From an uncultured bacterium (GTDB lineage Bacteria; DUMJ01), in NCBI GenBank assembly GCA_937958695.1, contig CALGNK010000026.1:1-52372 (forward strand): a DNA stretch of 52,372 nucleotides, read 5' to 3'. Below are positions 32,861-42,849 of this stretch, piece after piece; positions within the stretch are counted from its first letter, which is position 1, and each line of letters begins with the position of its first letter. The notes below the pieces were generated by a model. That model saw only the letters and a program-made list of their open reading frames with translations. It did not search any database and was not told the origin of the DNA. Made by a program: the position numbers and the translations under genes.

Positions 32861-33786
32861 ACGCCTCTCCTTTCTATAGCTCTAGGGTGAGCCATTTCAA
32901 ATTCTTCTTTTAATTTTTTGTTAGATACATGGGTATATATCTGTGTTGTAGATATACTAGAATGTCCTAAAAGCTCCTGAACAACTCTTAAATCTGCCCC
33001 ATTATCTAATAGATGAGTGGCAAATGAATGCCTCAATGTATGGGGGCTTATATCTAAGCCTACATTATTAGCGAACTGTTTCACTATAAGCCAGACACTC
33101 TGACGTGATAGTCCTTTATTCCTGCTATTTAAAAATAGCCTTTTCTCTTTTATGTGTCTTCTCTGTTTTAAGTATTCCCTGAGAGCAGATATCGCCTTTG
33201 ATCCTAGAGGAACTATCCTCTCTTTATTCCCCTTGCCCTTTATTCTTAAAAATCCATCTTCTAGATTTATATCATTAATGGTTAGATTTACTATCTCACT
33301 TACTCTGAGCCCACAGGAGTAGAGAAGTTCGAGGATGGATCTTTCTCTAGCGTATCTTTCCTCTTGAAGTAAAGGCTGTTCTAGGAGTTTTTCTATCTGG
33401 TCCTCAAATAATACCTTAGGTATCTTTTTTTCCTTTTTAGGAGTATCTAAGAAAGATACTAGGTCTTCCTCAATTATTCCTTCGCTTAATAGGTATTTAT
33501 AGAATGTTCTTATTGATGCCAACTTCCGTATTATTGTATTATTTGTAAAGCCCCTTTCAGAAAGTATACTAATAAATTGAGAAAGATCATCCTTGCTTGC
33601 CTTTACTAGGGAGTTTCCTTTTTTATTCAGAAAATTAGAAAGTTCTTTAAGGTCGATCTTATATGAAGATAGCGTATTTGACGAATATCCCCTCTCATAA
33701 GAGAGAAAGGATAGGAATCTTTCTATGTAGTGTTCGTCAGAATAGAGATAACTGTCTTTGTTTTTTCTCTTCAACCACTTTTCCAT
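32857..33786 (-). CDS. Tyrosine recombinase, XerC/XerD type
   Basis: A 309-residue recombinase. An N-terminal SAM-like domain (about 20-105, YIERFLSFLSYERGYSSNTL) is followed by the catalytic domain with the R-K-H-R-H-Y set: SCGLRVSEI, IKGKGNKERIVPLG, HTLRHSFATHLL, LLGHSSISTTQIYTH. The size and domain layout fit chromosome dimer resolution. Its start lies 50 bases inside the end of the endonuclease Q gene. Only one Xer gene is in the window, so single-recombinase or XerC/D action cannot be decided. Confidence 0.92.
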   Translation of the reverse strand: MEKWLKRKNKDSYLYSDEHYIERFLSFLSYERGYSSNTLSSYKIDLKELSNFLNKKGNSLVKASKDDLSQFISILSERGFTNNTIIRKLASIRTFYKYLLSEGIIEEDLVSFLDTPKKEKKIPKVLFEDQIEKLLEQPLLQEERYARERSILELLYSCGLRVSEIVNLTINDINLEDGFLRIKGKGNKERIVPLGSKAISALREYLKQRRHIKEKRLFLNSRNKGLSRQSVWLIVKQFANNVGLDISPHTLRHSFATHLLDNGADLRVVQELLGHSSISTTQIYTHVSNKKLKEEFEMAHPRAIERRGV

Positions 33787-34945
33787 ATATACCTCCCCCT
33801 CCAGGAGCTAATTTCAGTGTCCCTTCTCTAGCCTTTATTATGAGTTTTGCCAGATCTTTCCCTGCAACCCTAGTGAGGCTTTCTTCATCAGCTTTATGCA
33901 GGACACCCATTTCACTTCCAAATGTTTTTATGAGTGCTTCATAAGTTTTTTCTCCAATCCCTGGAACAAACTCTAGGGGAACTTGGTAGTAGTATGGAGG
34001 CCTATGATCAGGATGTCTCGGTTCTGGATAATCCTGTATCAACGTTATCCTATCTAAGACGCCTATAACCATATTCTCATTGCCACAGTTTCTACATACT
34101 GTGACAGGTGGGTCTTCCTCTGCTATTCGTTCACATAACGGACAGAAGCTTCTGTGATATTTTCCTAACTTAGGGTCCAACCCATAATTAGCAATTACCC
34201 TTTTCTCATCTTTTCTGAGTAAAGCCATCAATAAATCTTTATAAGATGGTTTTTCTATCTCTATAATGTTATATTCTCTTCCAATTTTAGTTAAAGAATG
34301 GGCATCTGAATTACTAAGGAATGAAAATTTTGATGGTTCTGCTATTCTATCTGCTAGGTCAGTATCAGCACTTAATCCTAGTTCTATTGCAGGTATCTTA
34401 TCTAATGCACTATCCTTAAATATCTGAGATAATCTGGGATAACAATTCCCATATACACTTTTGTGTGGAGTGAATGCATGTGCTGGTATGAGGATCCCAT
34501 CTAGACTGTTTACCACCTCCCAGATTCTTTGAGCGGTTAGTCTACATCGCTGTGTGCTGAAATTTATATTTGTTACATGTCTGGATAGAAATTTACTGAA
34601 TCTTTTTATGCCTTCTAATGTTGGAAAAAAGGCTATGTGATGAGAGTTACCTCCATTAGCTTCAGTAGTTTCTACTTCAGCTCCAGGGATTATCAGTATC
34701 TCATCCCTGAATAGAAACCCTCCCTCAGTGATCTCTGAAATCTCTCCTGATTCTATCAATTCGTCAATATCTTTTAAAACAACTGGAGATGCACAGTCGA
34801 CAATTCCTACAATCTGAATGCCTTTTCTCTCTTTGCACTCCTTTGCTATATTGCCAAATGTAAGATTCTTAGCTCCTGTAACCTTAACTGTTTCTCCTCT
34901 AGATGTGCTACCTATATGTATATGCAGATCACAGAATACTCTCAT
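33737..34945 (-). CDS. Endonuclease Q-like DNA repair nuclease with beta-clamp motif
   Basis: A 402-residue PHP-domain protein matching endonuclease Q, which cuts 5' of deaminated bases (U, I, X) and abasic sites. The PHP metal site begins FCDLHIHIG; IPAHAFTPHKSVYG and FLSNSDAHS follow. A four-Cys zinc region (CPLCERI, CRNCGNENM) and a helix-hairpin-helix (VPGIGEKTYEALI) complete the fold. The protein ends QLSLF, the bacterial sliding-clamp binding motif. It overlaps the NUDIX gene by four bases (ATGA) and the Xer gene by 50. Confidence 0.9.
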   Translation of the reverse strand: MRVFCDLHIHIGSTSRGETVKVTGAKNLTFGNIAKECKERKGIQIVGIVDCASPVVLKDIDELIESGEISEITEGGFLFRDEILIIPGAEVETTEANGGNSHHIAFFPTLEGIKRFSKFLSRHVTNINFSTQRCRLTAQRIWEVVNSLDGILIPAHAFTPHKSVYGNCYPRLSQIFKDSALDKIPAIELGLSADTDLADRIAEPSKFSFLSNSDAHSLTKIGREYNIIEIEKPSYKDLLMALLRKDEKRVIANYGLDPKLGKYHRSFCPLCERIAEEDPPVTVCRNCGNENMVIGVLDRITLIQDYPEPRHPDHRPPYYYQVPLEFVPGIGEKTYEALIKTFGSEMGVLHKADEESLTRVAGKDLAKLIIKAREGTLKLAPGGGGIYGKVVEEKKQRQLSLF

Positions 34946-35469
34946 CTCTTTAACAGATAGAGACAGTAAGCTGATAGGGTCTTACTGTCTTTTATTTTCC
35001 CTTCCTCTATCATCTCCCTAAAAGAATCCATGGCGAACTCTCCTAATTCTATAAACTCGTCTTTATCTTTAGGTAAAGGGGAAGGAATAAATTTATCTGC
35101 ATAGAAAAGATATATCTTTTCTGTACTATATCCTGGTGATACGAATATTTCTCCTAGTTTTACTAGATTTAGTGGAGATAAGCCTATCTCCTCTCTAAGT
35201 TCTCTTATCGCACATTCTTCTGGAGTTTCCCCCTCCTTAAAAACCCCTGCAGGTATCTCCCACAGAATCTCTTTTACTGGATGTCTATACTGTTTTACTA
35301 GTAAGACCTTATTATCTACCATGGGTAGAACTGCTACAGCCCCCTTGTGTACTACAACCTCTCTAGTAGCTATACTCCCTTCAGGAGTTTTTACCTCATC
35401 TACTGTTACCTTTATAAGTTTACCGTTAAATCTCAGTGTTGAATTGATAAGTTCTTCTTCCATATGCAT
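34942..35469 (-). CDS. NUDIX hydrolase, ADP-ribose pyrophosphatase-like
   Basis: A 175-residue NUDIX enzyme. The box G-x5-E-x7-R-E-x2-E-E-x-G is complete in GVFKEGETPEECAIRELREE followed by IGL. Flanking features (VLLVKQYRHPVKEILWEIPAG, then PGYSTEKIYLFYA) match the ADP-ribose pyrophosphatase group, which recycles ADP-ribose and similar nucleoside diphosphates. It is first in the operon; ATG 35469 and ATG 35463 are both possible starts. Confidence 0.92.
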   Translation of the reverse strand: MHMEEELINSTLRFNGKLIKVTVDEVKTPEGSIATREVVVHKGAVAVLPMVDNKVLLVKQYRHPVKEILWEIPAGVFKEGETPEECAIRELREEIGLSPLNLVKLGEIFVSPGYSTEKIYLFYADKFIPSPLPKDKDEFIELGEFAMDSFREMIEEGKIKDSKTLSAYCLYLLKR

Positions 35470-35557
35470 AGCTTAATTATACAGCAAATTTGCAGATTAT
35501 ACAAACTTATGAGAAAATATCTGTAGTGTATAAATTTATAGGAAGGAGGCTGAGTTA

Positions 35558-35935
35558 ATGAAAAAGATAATATCTACCGATAAGGCACCCAAGGCTATTG
35601 GACCATATTCTCAGGCTGTCTTAGCTGGTGATTTTGTCTTTATATCTGGTCAGATCCCTATAGATCCAACTTCAGGGGAGATGAAGTCTGATATTAGGGA
35701 TGCTACCTTTCAGATTTTAAAGAATATCGAGGCTATATTAGTGGAATTAGCTCTAACTATGGATTCGATAGTTAAGACTACTGTCTTTCTTACCAATATG
35801 GAAGATTTTAAAGAGTTTAACGAAGCTTATGAGTCCTTCTTTAAGAAAGACCCTCCGGCTAGAAGTACTATAGCAGTAAAAGAGTTACCTAGAGGAGCGA
35901 GGATAGAGATAGAAGCTATAGCCTTTAAAGGTTAG
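35558..35935 (+). CDS. ridA: RidA family enamine/imine deaminase
   Basis: A 125-residue Rid protein that hydrolyses reactive enamine/imine intermediates from PLP enzymes. Motifs are KAPKAIGPYSQAV at the N-terminus, FISGQIPIDP, and the catalytic Arg region ARSTIAVKELPRGARIEIEAIA. Length and motifs fit the RidA subgroup. GGAAGGAGG precedes ATG 35558. It is monocistronic, ending at the hairpin 35941-35957. Confidence 0.95.
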   Translation: MKKIISTDKAPKAIGPYSQAVLAGDFVFISGQIPIDPTSGEMKSDIRDATFQILKNIEAILVELALTMDSIVKTTVFLTNMEDFKEFNEAYESFFKKDPPARSTIAVKELPRGARIEIEAIAFKG

Positions 35936-35940
35936 AAATA

Positions 35941-35957
35941 GGGCGGGATTACCGCCC
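35941..35957. terminator. Bidirectional terminator between ridA and rhaI
   Basis: GGGCGG (35941-35946) and CCGCCC (35952-35957) form a strong six-pair stem with a GATTA loop, two bases from the rhaI stop. Sequence on the ridA exit side becomes T-rich. Confidence 0.7.
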
Positions 35958-35958
35958 C

Positions 35959-37152
35959 TTAGCTTCTCTCTTCTTTTATTTTTTCTAGGTAATTACTTTC
36001 TCTTAATGCCTTTATTGGATCTAGGGGGACTCCTAATTCTTCTCTAGCCTTATATATTATTGGCATCACATCTGTTTCGAAGGCATCTGTAAGAATCTTT
36101 TCTGCACTTACAACGTCTCCTTCTATTTGATATCTCTTCAGAGATTTTCTATCTACTATTAGTGCCTTTGCGTATGCCTTTTGAATGTTTTCTACACTCT
36201 GGAGCATCTCCTCTATCTTCTGCTTTATATTATGGCTTTGATCTATCATATATGCTACATCAAGTTTTACTCCCTCTTCCTCTGCGCCAACTAGCTCATT
36301 GTAGATGAGGAATAATTCATATGGATTTATCGAACCTACTGTCAAATCATCATCCGCATACTTCTTGGCATTAAAGTGAAATCCACCAAGTTTTCCTTCA
36401 TCTATTAAATAAGCAACAATCTGTTCTATATTTGTTCCTAATGGATGATGCCCTAGATCTACTAAGACCATGGCTTTAGATCCTAGTTTAGTTGAAAGTA
36501 GATATGCCATTCCCCAATCTCCTACATCTGTCAAGTAAAAGGCTGGTTCAAAGAATTTGTATTCTAAGAGAAGTCTCATCCCATCATCTAGATGTTTGTA
36601 AATTTCTCTTAAAGATTCTTCTAATCTATGTTTCCTGTCTCTTATATCATCTTGCCCAGGATGATTTGTCCCATCAGAGATCCATAAACTAATATCCCTT
36701 GAGCCTAATTTCCTTGCAATCTCTATACATTCTAAGACATGATTTATAGCTTTTTCTCTTATCTTTTTATCTGGGCTGCATAGACTTCCAAGTTTATAGT
36801 CATCATCCTGGAATAGATTCGGATTTATCGCTCCAGGTTTTACTCCTAAGGATTTTGCATACTCTAATAATTCATCCCAGTTATCAGTATAATCCCAAGG
36901 GATGTGTAGTGCTACAGTAGGACAAACCCCGGTAAGTTTATGCACTTGTGCTGCATCCTGTATCTTTTCGTGCACATTTCTAGCAGCACCTTTCTGTTTA
37001 AATACATAGAATCTTGTTCCAGAATCTCCATAAGCCCAGCTTGGGGTCTCTATCTGCTGTGCCTTTAATTTTTCTTTTACCTGGTCTACGTCTATCCCCT
37101 TTTCTCTAAGGGACTCTTTTAGAATCTCATACCTTTTCTCGTAATTTTTCAT
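35959..37152 (-). CDS. rhaI: L-rhamnose isomerase (RhaI type)
   Basis: A 397-residue isomerase converting L-rhamnose to L-rhamnulose. It is of the RhaI class found in Pseudomonas stutzeri and many Gram-positive and thermophilic bacteria, not the E. coli RhaA class. The metal-site residues lie in [38 protein letters not shown] and [19 protein letters not shown] precedes ATG 37152. It is divergent from rhaB across 144 bases that hold an inverted repeat. The rhamnulose-1-phosphate aldolase is not in the window. Confidence 0.93.
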   Translation of the reverse strand: MKNYEKRYEILKESLREKGIDVDQVKEKLKAQQIETPSWAYGDSGTRFYVFKQKGAARNVHEKIQDAAQVHKLTGVCPTVALHIPWDYTDNWDELLEYAKSLGVKPGAINPNLFQDDDYKLGSLCSPDKKIREKAINHVLECIEIARKLGSRDISLWISDGTNHPGQDDIRDRKHRLEESLREIYKHLDDGMRLLLEYKFFEPAFYLTDVGDWGMAYLLSTKLGSKAMVLVDLGHHPLGTNIEQIVAYLIDEGKLGGFHFNAKKYADDDLTVGSINPYELFLIYNELVGAEEEGVKLDVAYMIDQSHNIKQKIEEMLQSVENIQKAYAKALIVDRKSLKRYQIEGDVVSAEKILTDAFETDVMPIIYKAREELGVPLDPIKALRESNYLEKIKEERS

Positions 37153-37216
37153 ATTTCCCTTACCTCCTGAAAGATTAGATTTTGTATTAATCTTATCATA
37201 ATTTCATTCCTAGACA

Positions 37217-37246
37217 AGTATTAAACACTTTAAATTATCTAATACT
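37217..37246. promoter_or_regulatory. Inverted repeat in the rhaI-rhaB divergent promoter region
   Basis: AGTATTA (37217-37223) and TAATACT (37240-37246) form a spaced palindrome between the two divergent genes. TATAAT at 37251-37256 is a likely -10 box for rhaB. The site is well placed to be an operator for a rhamnose regulator, which is not present in the window. Confidence 0.45.
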
Positions 37247-37296
37247 CTGCTATAATTAATTTTAAATCGATAATAATTTGAGGAGGGAAGTATTAT

Positions 37297-38775
37297 ATGG
37301 ATAGAAGGACCTTTCTTGCCTTTGATTTAGGAGCTGAGAGCGGTAGGGCTGTTGTTGGAATTTTGGAAGAAGAGAAGATTACTCTTAAGGAAGTTCACAG
37401 ATTCATAAATAGACCGGTAAGAATCTTGGGTCGCCTATACTGGAATATCACACAGATGTTTCAAGAGTTAAAGGTAGGACTTTTAAATGGAATCAAAGAG
37501 TTTCCAGATATCGAAAGTTTAGGGATAGATACCTGGGGTGTAGATTTTGGCTTTATCAGTAAGAATAATGAACTGGTTGGATTGCCTGTATGCTATAGAG
37601 ACCACAGGACCGATGGAGTTCCCGAGAAGGTGTTTAAAATAATTCCCAAAGAAAAGCTTTATTCCCTGACCGGGATTCAGATTATGCAGATAAACTCTAT
37701 CTTTCAGCTTTACAGCATGATCTTAGAAGACTCGCCATTATTTAAGTCTATCTATAAACTCCTTTTTATGCCAGACATTTTTAACTTTATGTTTACAGGA
37801 AAAGTCACTACAGAGTTTTCTATAGCTACAACTTCTCAGCTTTATGACCCAATAAGCGATAAATGGAGCGACGAGATATTTTCCTCTCTTGGTTTACCGA
37901 TAGAAATTATGCCCGATATTATGCCTACAGGGACTAATCTTGGTAGTATTACAAGAGATATAAGAGAGGAATTAGACATAGGTGATATTACAGTTGTCGC
38001 CCCTGCTGAGCATGATACAGGTTCTGCAGTAGCAGCTGTTCCTGCAAAAGGCGAGAATTGGGCTTACATAAGCTCTGGAACTTGGTCTTTAATGGGAGTT
38101 GAGATAAAAGAACCAATAATTAATAAAGAATCTATGGATGCCAATTTTACAAATGAAGGTGGTGTCAATAGGACTTTTAGATTCTTGAAAAATATAAGTG
38201 GACTGTGGTTACTTCAAGGATGTAGAAGGTCTTGGGAAAGAGAAGGATACAGTCTTTCATATAGTGAGATAGTCAAGTTAGCAGAGGATTCTAAGCCATT
38301 TAGATTCTTTGTTGACCCTGACGATCCGATATTCCTGAATCCTCCTGATATGCCAACTGCTATAAAGAGTTTCTGTGAAAAGACAAACCAAAAAGTTCCT
38401 GAAACCAAAGGAGAGATAGCTAGATGTGTTTTGGAGAGTTTAGCATTTAAATACAGAGAGGTTTTTGAGAAGTTAAAGAGTCTTATCAAGAAGGATATAA
38501 GTGTTTTGCATATAGTTGGTGGAGGCTCTCAGAATACTCTTCTATCACAGTTTACTGCCAATGCATTAGGTGTACCTGTATATACCGGTCCAGTAGAGGC
38601 AACTGCTATGGGTAATATTATGGTTCAGGCTATGGTTAAAGGGGCTATTAAAGATTTAGAAGAGGGAAGAGGACTTATAAAGAATTCCTTTGAAACAGTA
38701 GTATATAATCCTAAAGATATAGAGATATGGGAAAAGGAGTATGAAAGATACTTAAATACTGTTATAATAAGATAA
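37297..38775 (+). CDS. rhaB: Rhamnulokinase
   Basis: A 492-residue FGGY-family sugar kinase phosphorylating L-rhamnulose. ASKHA motifs are visible: FLAFDLGAESGRAVVG at the N-terminus (DLGAxSGR is characteristic of RhaB), SLGIDTWGVDFGFI, SSGTWSLMGVE, and LHIVGGGSQNTLLSQFTANA for the adenosine site. GAGGAGGG precedes ATG 37297. It pairs with divergent rhaI. hslU begins 27 bases behind it, perhaps by read-through. Confidence 0.94.
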   Translation: MDRRTFLAFDLGAESGRAVVGILEEEKITLKEVHRFINRPVRILGRLYWNITQMFQELKVGLLNGIKEFPDIESLGIDTWGVDFGFISKNNELVGLPVCYRDHRTDGVPEKVFKIIPKEKLYSLTGIQIMQINSIFQLYSMILEDSPLFKSIYKLLFMPDIFNFMFTGKVTTEFSIATTSQLYDPISDKWSDEIFSSLGLPIEIMPDIMPTGTNLGSITRDIREELDIGDITVVAPAEHDTGSAVAAVPAKGENWAYISSGTWSLMGVEIKEPIINKESMDANFTNEGGVNRTFRFLKNISGLWLLQGCRRSWEREGYSLSYSEIVKLAEDSKPFRFFVDPDDPIFLNPPDMPTAIKSFCEKTNQKVPETKGEIARCVLESLAFKYREVFEKLKSLIKKDISVLHIVGGGSQNTLLSQFTANALGVPVYTGPVEATAMGNIMVQAMVKGAIKDLEEGRGLIKNSFETVVYNPKDIEIWEKEYERYLNTVIIR

Positions 38776-38802
38776 AGACTTTATAAAAGGAAGTGATTTG
38801 AA

Positions 38803-40188
38803 TTGAATAATCATGAACTTACACCTAAGGAGATAGTTAAAGAACTAGATAGATATATAGTTGGACAGGACCATGCTAAAAAGGCTGTAGCCATAGCTAT
38901 AAGGAATAGAATTCGTAGGATGAGACTTCCAGAAGAGCTTAGAAAGGAGATATCTCCTAAGAATATCCTTATGATAGGTCCTACTGGAGTGGGTAAGACG
39001 GAGATAGCTCGGAGACTATCACAGATAGTAGATGCACCCTTCGTTAAAGTAGAAGCCACTAAATTTACAGAGGTAGGCTACGTTGGAAGAGACGTAGATT
39101 CTATGGTTAGGGACTTGGTGGAAGTTTCTGTTCAGACTGTAAAACGTAGAGAGATGGAAAAAGTTAGAGAACAGGCTAGAGTTTTCGCTGAAGATAGATT
39201 ATTAGAGTATCTCTTTCCAAATCCGCAGAGTTATGAACCGGTTAACCCTATTGAAATGTTATTCCAAGGGGTTACAAGAAGTCAGAGTAAAATTGTCCCC
39301 CCTGAGATAAAGGAAAGGAGAGAGAAGGCTAGGATAGACTTAAGAAAAGGGCTGTTAGATAATGTTATTGTAGAGATTGAGGTTGAGAGTTCTTCTACTC
39401 CATTTTTTAACGTCTTAAGTGGCACTGGTATGGAAGATATTGGACTAAATATGCAGAGTTTATTTGATGGTATACTACCTAAGAAAAAGACTCGTAGAAA
39501 GACAACTGTTAAGGAGGCTTTAAAGATTTTAGAGGAGGAAGAAGCTAAAAAACTGATAGATGAAGAAGGTGCTATTAGAGAAGGTGTAACTAGGGCTGAA
39601 CAGTCTGGAATAATATTCATAGATGAGATGGATAAGATTGCTGGTAGGGAAAGAGGTGCAGGTCCTGATGTCTCTAGAGAAGGAGTTCAGAGAGATCTCT
39701 TGCCCATAGTAGAAGGGTCTACTGTTAACACTAGATATGGTCCGGTAAGGACAGATTACATACTCTTTATCGGTGCAGGTGCGTTTCATGAAACAAAGCC
39801 AAGTGATCTTATACCTGAGTTACAGGGAAGATTTCCAATTAGGGTTGAACTTGAACCCCTAAAAGTTGAAGACTTTGTAAGGATATTGACTCAGCCCGAG
39901 AATGCCTTAATAAAGCAATATACAATGTTATTGGCTACCGAAGGCATAAATCTCAGGTTCACTGAATCTGCAATATATGCCATAGCAAGAAGGGCTTTCC
40001 AGCTGAATGAGGAGTTAGAAAACATAGGGGCAAGAAGACTTTATACCGTAACTGAAAAGGTATTAGAAGATATCTCCTTTAATGCTCCAGATATAGGTAA
40101 TGGAGAAGTTGTTATAGATGAAAAATATGTAGAGGAGAGACTTGCTGATATTATTAAGGAAAGAGATGTATCTAAGTATATACTCTAG
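38803..40188 (+). CDS. hslU: ATP-dependent protease ATPase subunit HslU
   Basis: A 461-residue AAA+ unfoldase. The start [20 protein letters not shown], Walker [10 protein letters not shown], the pore loop in GYVGRDVDS, an I-domain (about 105-240), Walker [12 protein letters not shown], and the C-terminal DVSKYIL that docks into HslV are all present. HslU normally partners the HslV peptidase, usually encoded just upstream; here the upstream gene is rhaB and no hslV is seen. TTG 38803 is the apparent start after AAAGGAAG. The end overlaps convergent alaS by four bases. Confidence 0.95.
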   Translation: MNNHELTPKEIVKELDRYIVGQDHAKKAVAIAIRNRIRRMRLPEELRKEISPKNILMIGPTGVGKTEIARRLSQIVDAPFVKVEATKFTEVGYVGRDVDSMVRDLVEVSVQTVKRREMEKVREQARVFAEDRLLEYLFPNPQSYEPVNPIEMLFQGVTRSQSKIVPPEIKERREKARIDLRKGLLDNVIVEIEVESSSTPFFNVLSGTGMEDIGLNMQSLFDGILPKKKTRRKTTVKEALKILEEEEAKKLIDEEGAIREGVTRAEQSGIIFIDEMDKIAGRERGAGPDVSREGVQRDLLPIVEGSTVNTRYGPVRTDYILFIGAGAFHETKPSDLIPELQGRFPIRVELEPLKVEDFVRILTQPENALIKQYTMLLATEGINLRFTESAIYAIARRAFQLNEELENIGARRLYTVTEKVLEDISFNAPDIGNGEVVIDEKYVEERLADIIKERDVSKYIL

Positions 40189-42773
40189 TTTTTAAGCTTC
40201 TCCTCTATTATCTCTTTCAATCTTTTTATCCCATTTTCAAAAGATGTGATTAGTTTACCGCCACCTTGAGCAAGCTCGTCTCTTCCTCCACCGCTACCAT
40301 CAAAGAGCTTGCTCACTTCTCTCATTAGCTCTCCTGCTTTTAATCCTTTATCTACTAGATTTTTAGATACCATAAGAACTAACCTTATTCTATCCTTGTC
40401 TTTTGCTCCAAGAAGGATCACAGCATTTGTTAATTTTTCTCTTATCCTATCCCCTACAATTCTTAAGAATTCGATAGAGAAATCTCCTATCAATGAGCCA
40501 ACTATATCTATGCCGTTTAGACTTATCCTATTCTCTATTAATCTCTCAGAGAAAAGCCCTGCCAAAAGGTCTTCTGTCTTTTCTATATACTTCTTAAGTA
40601 AATCTATCTCATCCTCTCTCTTTTTTAGACTGGATATAATCTCCTGAGGATTACTCTTGAGTATATATGTAATCTCTTCTATTAATGCTCGTTCCTCTTG
40701 TATAAAGCTTATGGCTCTATCCCCTACTAATGCTTCTACCCGCTTTATTCCAGTTCCTATGCTGTAGATATCTTTTATAATAAAGACTCCAATGTCTCCA
40801 GTTCTTTTTACATGTGTTCCACCGCATAGTTCTTTACTTATAGCATCTATACTTACTACTCTCACGTTTTCTCCATATCTTTCTTCAAACAAAGCGATGG
40901 CTCCACTTTTTATTGCTTCTTCTAGTGGAAGTTCTTCTATATTGACCGATAGGTTTTCCCTTATACATCTGTTTACTTCATCCTCTATGGTGTCTCTGGC
41001 AGATGAATTTATATCATCAAAGTATACAAAGTCAAACCTGAGTAAGTCTGTATCAACAAGAGAACCTGCCTGTTTTACTACATCTCCAAGATTTCTTCTT
41101 AATATTGAATGTAGTAAATGTGTTCCTGTGTGCGCTCTAGCAAGAGCATTCCTTCTCTCTTTATCAACTACTAAGTATAACTTATCGCCAATAGAGACCT
41201 TACCTTCTGTTACTTCTACTTTATGATAGATAGCATTACCTCTCTTTTGAACATCTAATACATTAAGTTTGGCATTGTCTGAAATTATTATACCTTTATC
41301 AGAAAGCTGTCCTCCGCTTTCTGCATAAAATGGGGTAATGTCTGTAACAACTTCTCCTATATCTCCCTTCTTTAATTCCTCTACAGGGTTTTCATCTTTA
41401 ATTAGATAAATAACCTCCCCATTCTCTTCAAGCGTATTATAGCCAACAAATGTTGTGGCTAGATCTTCTTTTATTGTAGTAAGAAGAACCTTTTTTCTAC
41501 TAGCCCTCGCTCTTTCTCTACTTTCCTCCATCATCTTAGAAAATTCTTCGGTATCTACCTCTATATTTTTCTCCTTGGCTATCTCTATAGTAAGTTCTAG
41601 TGGAAATCCGTAAGTATCATAAAGTCTAAATGCCTCTTCTCCAGATATATGGCGGTCTTTCTCCATTATACTTTCTAGTCTGTCTAAGCCTCTCTGTAGT
41701 GTAGAGAGAAAGTTTTCCTCTTCTCTTCTCACTATGCTTACTATAAATTCCTCCCCTCTTACTAATTCTGGATATGCATCCTTCATAAGGAATACTACCA
41801 ATGGTACTATCTTATAGAGGAAGGAAGAATTTATTCCAAGCTTTACTCCATATCTTACTGCTCTTCTAAGTATTCTCCTTAATACGTAGCCTCTCCCTTC
41901 ATTACTTGGGATAATCCCATCTCCTATGAGAAATGTAATCGCCCTACAGTGATCTGCTATTACATTAAAGTTATAGGTAATATCCTTGTTCTCTTTATAT
42001 CTCTTATCTGTTATTTCCTCTAGATATTCTATTATCGGATGAAACAGGTCAGTTTCAAAAACTGACTCTACACCTTGCACTACAAATGCTGCCCTTTCTA
42101 ACCCCATTCCTGTATCTATATTCTTCCTTGGTAAAGGGGAAAGTTTCCCAGACTCTTCTCTATTAAATTCTGTAAAAACTAGATTCCAAACCTCTAGGTA
42201 TCTATCACAATCACAGCCTATTTTACAATCTGGCTTTCCACATCCAAATTCTGGACCCAGGTCGAAGATTACCTCAGAACAAGGTCCGCATGGACCTATA
42301 GGACCCATTGCCCAGAAGTTATCCTCTTCTCCCATACGAACTATCCTAGTATTCTGAATCCCTATCTCTTTTTCCCAGATAGATATAGTCTCCTCATCAT
42401 CTTTATAGACAGTTATCCAAAGTCTCTCTTTAGGAAGTTTTAATATCCCTGTTAGAAATTCCCAAGACCAAGTTATAGCTTCTCTTTTAAAGTAATCTCC
42501 AAATGAAAAATTACCTAACATTTCAAAAAATGTTAGGTGTCTTTTAGTATAGCCTACCCTTTCTATATCTGGGGTTCTTACGCATTTTTGTACTGTGGTT
42601 ATTCTTCTAGCGGGAGGAGTTTCACCTAAGAAATACCTCTTAAACGGAACCATTCCTGCTATGGTCAATAATACAGTTGGATCATCTGGGATCAGGCTTG
42701 CACTACCAAGCCTGAGATGACCTTTAGATTCAAAAAATCTTAAGAATTCCTCTCTTATCTCTTTCGATGTCAT
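40185..42773 (-). CDS. alaS: Alanine--tRNA ligase
   Basis: An 862-residue AlaS, the standard length. The catalytic core has [28 protein letters not shown] split across motif 2 and its flank. The editing domain carries HTGTHLLH and the zinc motif [13 protein letters not shown]. The C-Ala domain ends with [15 protein letters not shown]. It attaches alanine to tRNA-Ala and clears Ser/Gly mischarging. It is a single gene whose start lies 76 bases from the divergent ABC exporter. Confidence 0.97.
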   Translation of the reverse strand: MTSKEIREEFLRFFESKGHLRLGSASLIPDDPTVLLTIAGMVPFKRYFLGETPPARRITTVQKCVRTPDIERVGYTKRHLTFFEMLGNFSFGDYFKREAITWSWEFLTGILKLPKERLWITVYKDDEETISIWEKEIGIQNTRIVRMGEEDNFWAMGPIGPCGPCSEVIFDLGPEFGCGKPDCKIGCDCDRYLEVWNLVFTEFNREESGKLSPLPRKNIDTGMGLERAAFVVQGVESVFETDLFHPIIEYLEEITDKRYKENKDITYNFNVIADHCRAITFLIGDGIIPSNEGRGYVLRRILRRAVRYGVKLGINSSFLYKIVPLVVFLMKDAYPELVRGEEFIVSIVRREEENFLSTLQRGLDRLESIMEKDRHISGEEAFRLYDTYGFPLELTIEIAKEKNIEVDTEEFSKMMEESRERARASRKKVLLTTIKEDLATTFVGYNTLEENGEVIYLIKDENPVEELKKGDIGEVVTDITPFYAESGGQLSDKGIIISDNAKLNVLDVQKRGNAIYHKVEVTEGKVSIGDKLYLVVDKERRNALARAHTGTHLLHSILRRNLGDVVKQAGSLVDTDLLRFDFVYFDDINSSARDTIEDEVNRCIRENLSVNIEELPLEEAIKSGAIALFEERYGENVRVVSIDAISKELCGGTHVKRTGDIGVFIIKDIYSIGTGIKRVEALVGDRAISFIQEERALIEEITYILKSNPQEIISSLKKREDEIDLLKKYIEKTEDLLAGLFSERLIENRISLNGIDIVGSLIGDFSIEFLRIVGDRIREKLTNAVILLGAKDKDRIRLVLMVSKNLVDKGLKAGELMREVSKLFDGSGGGRDELAQGGGKLITSFENGIKRLKEIIEEKLKN

Positions 42774-42849
42774 ACCCAGTCAATTCTCCTATTAACCTAG
42801 ATGTTGATTTATTTTTTAAATATGTTATCATATATTCCAGCTGAATACA

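Noticed and set aside
40792-41226. Forward frame of 144 codons inside alaS
   Set aside because: Ser/Thr-rich shadow of a conserved essential gene; no start signals.
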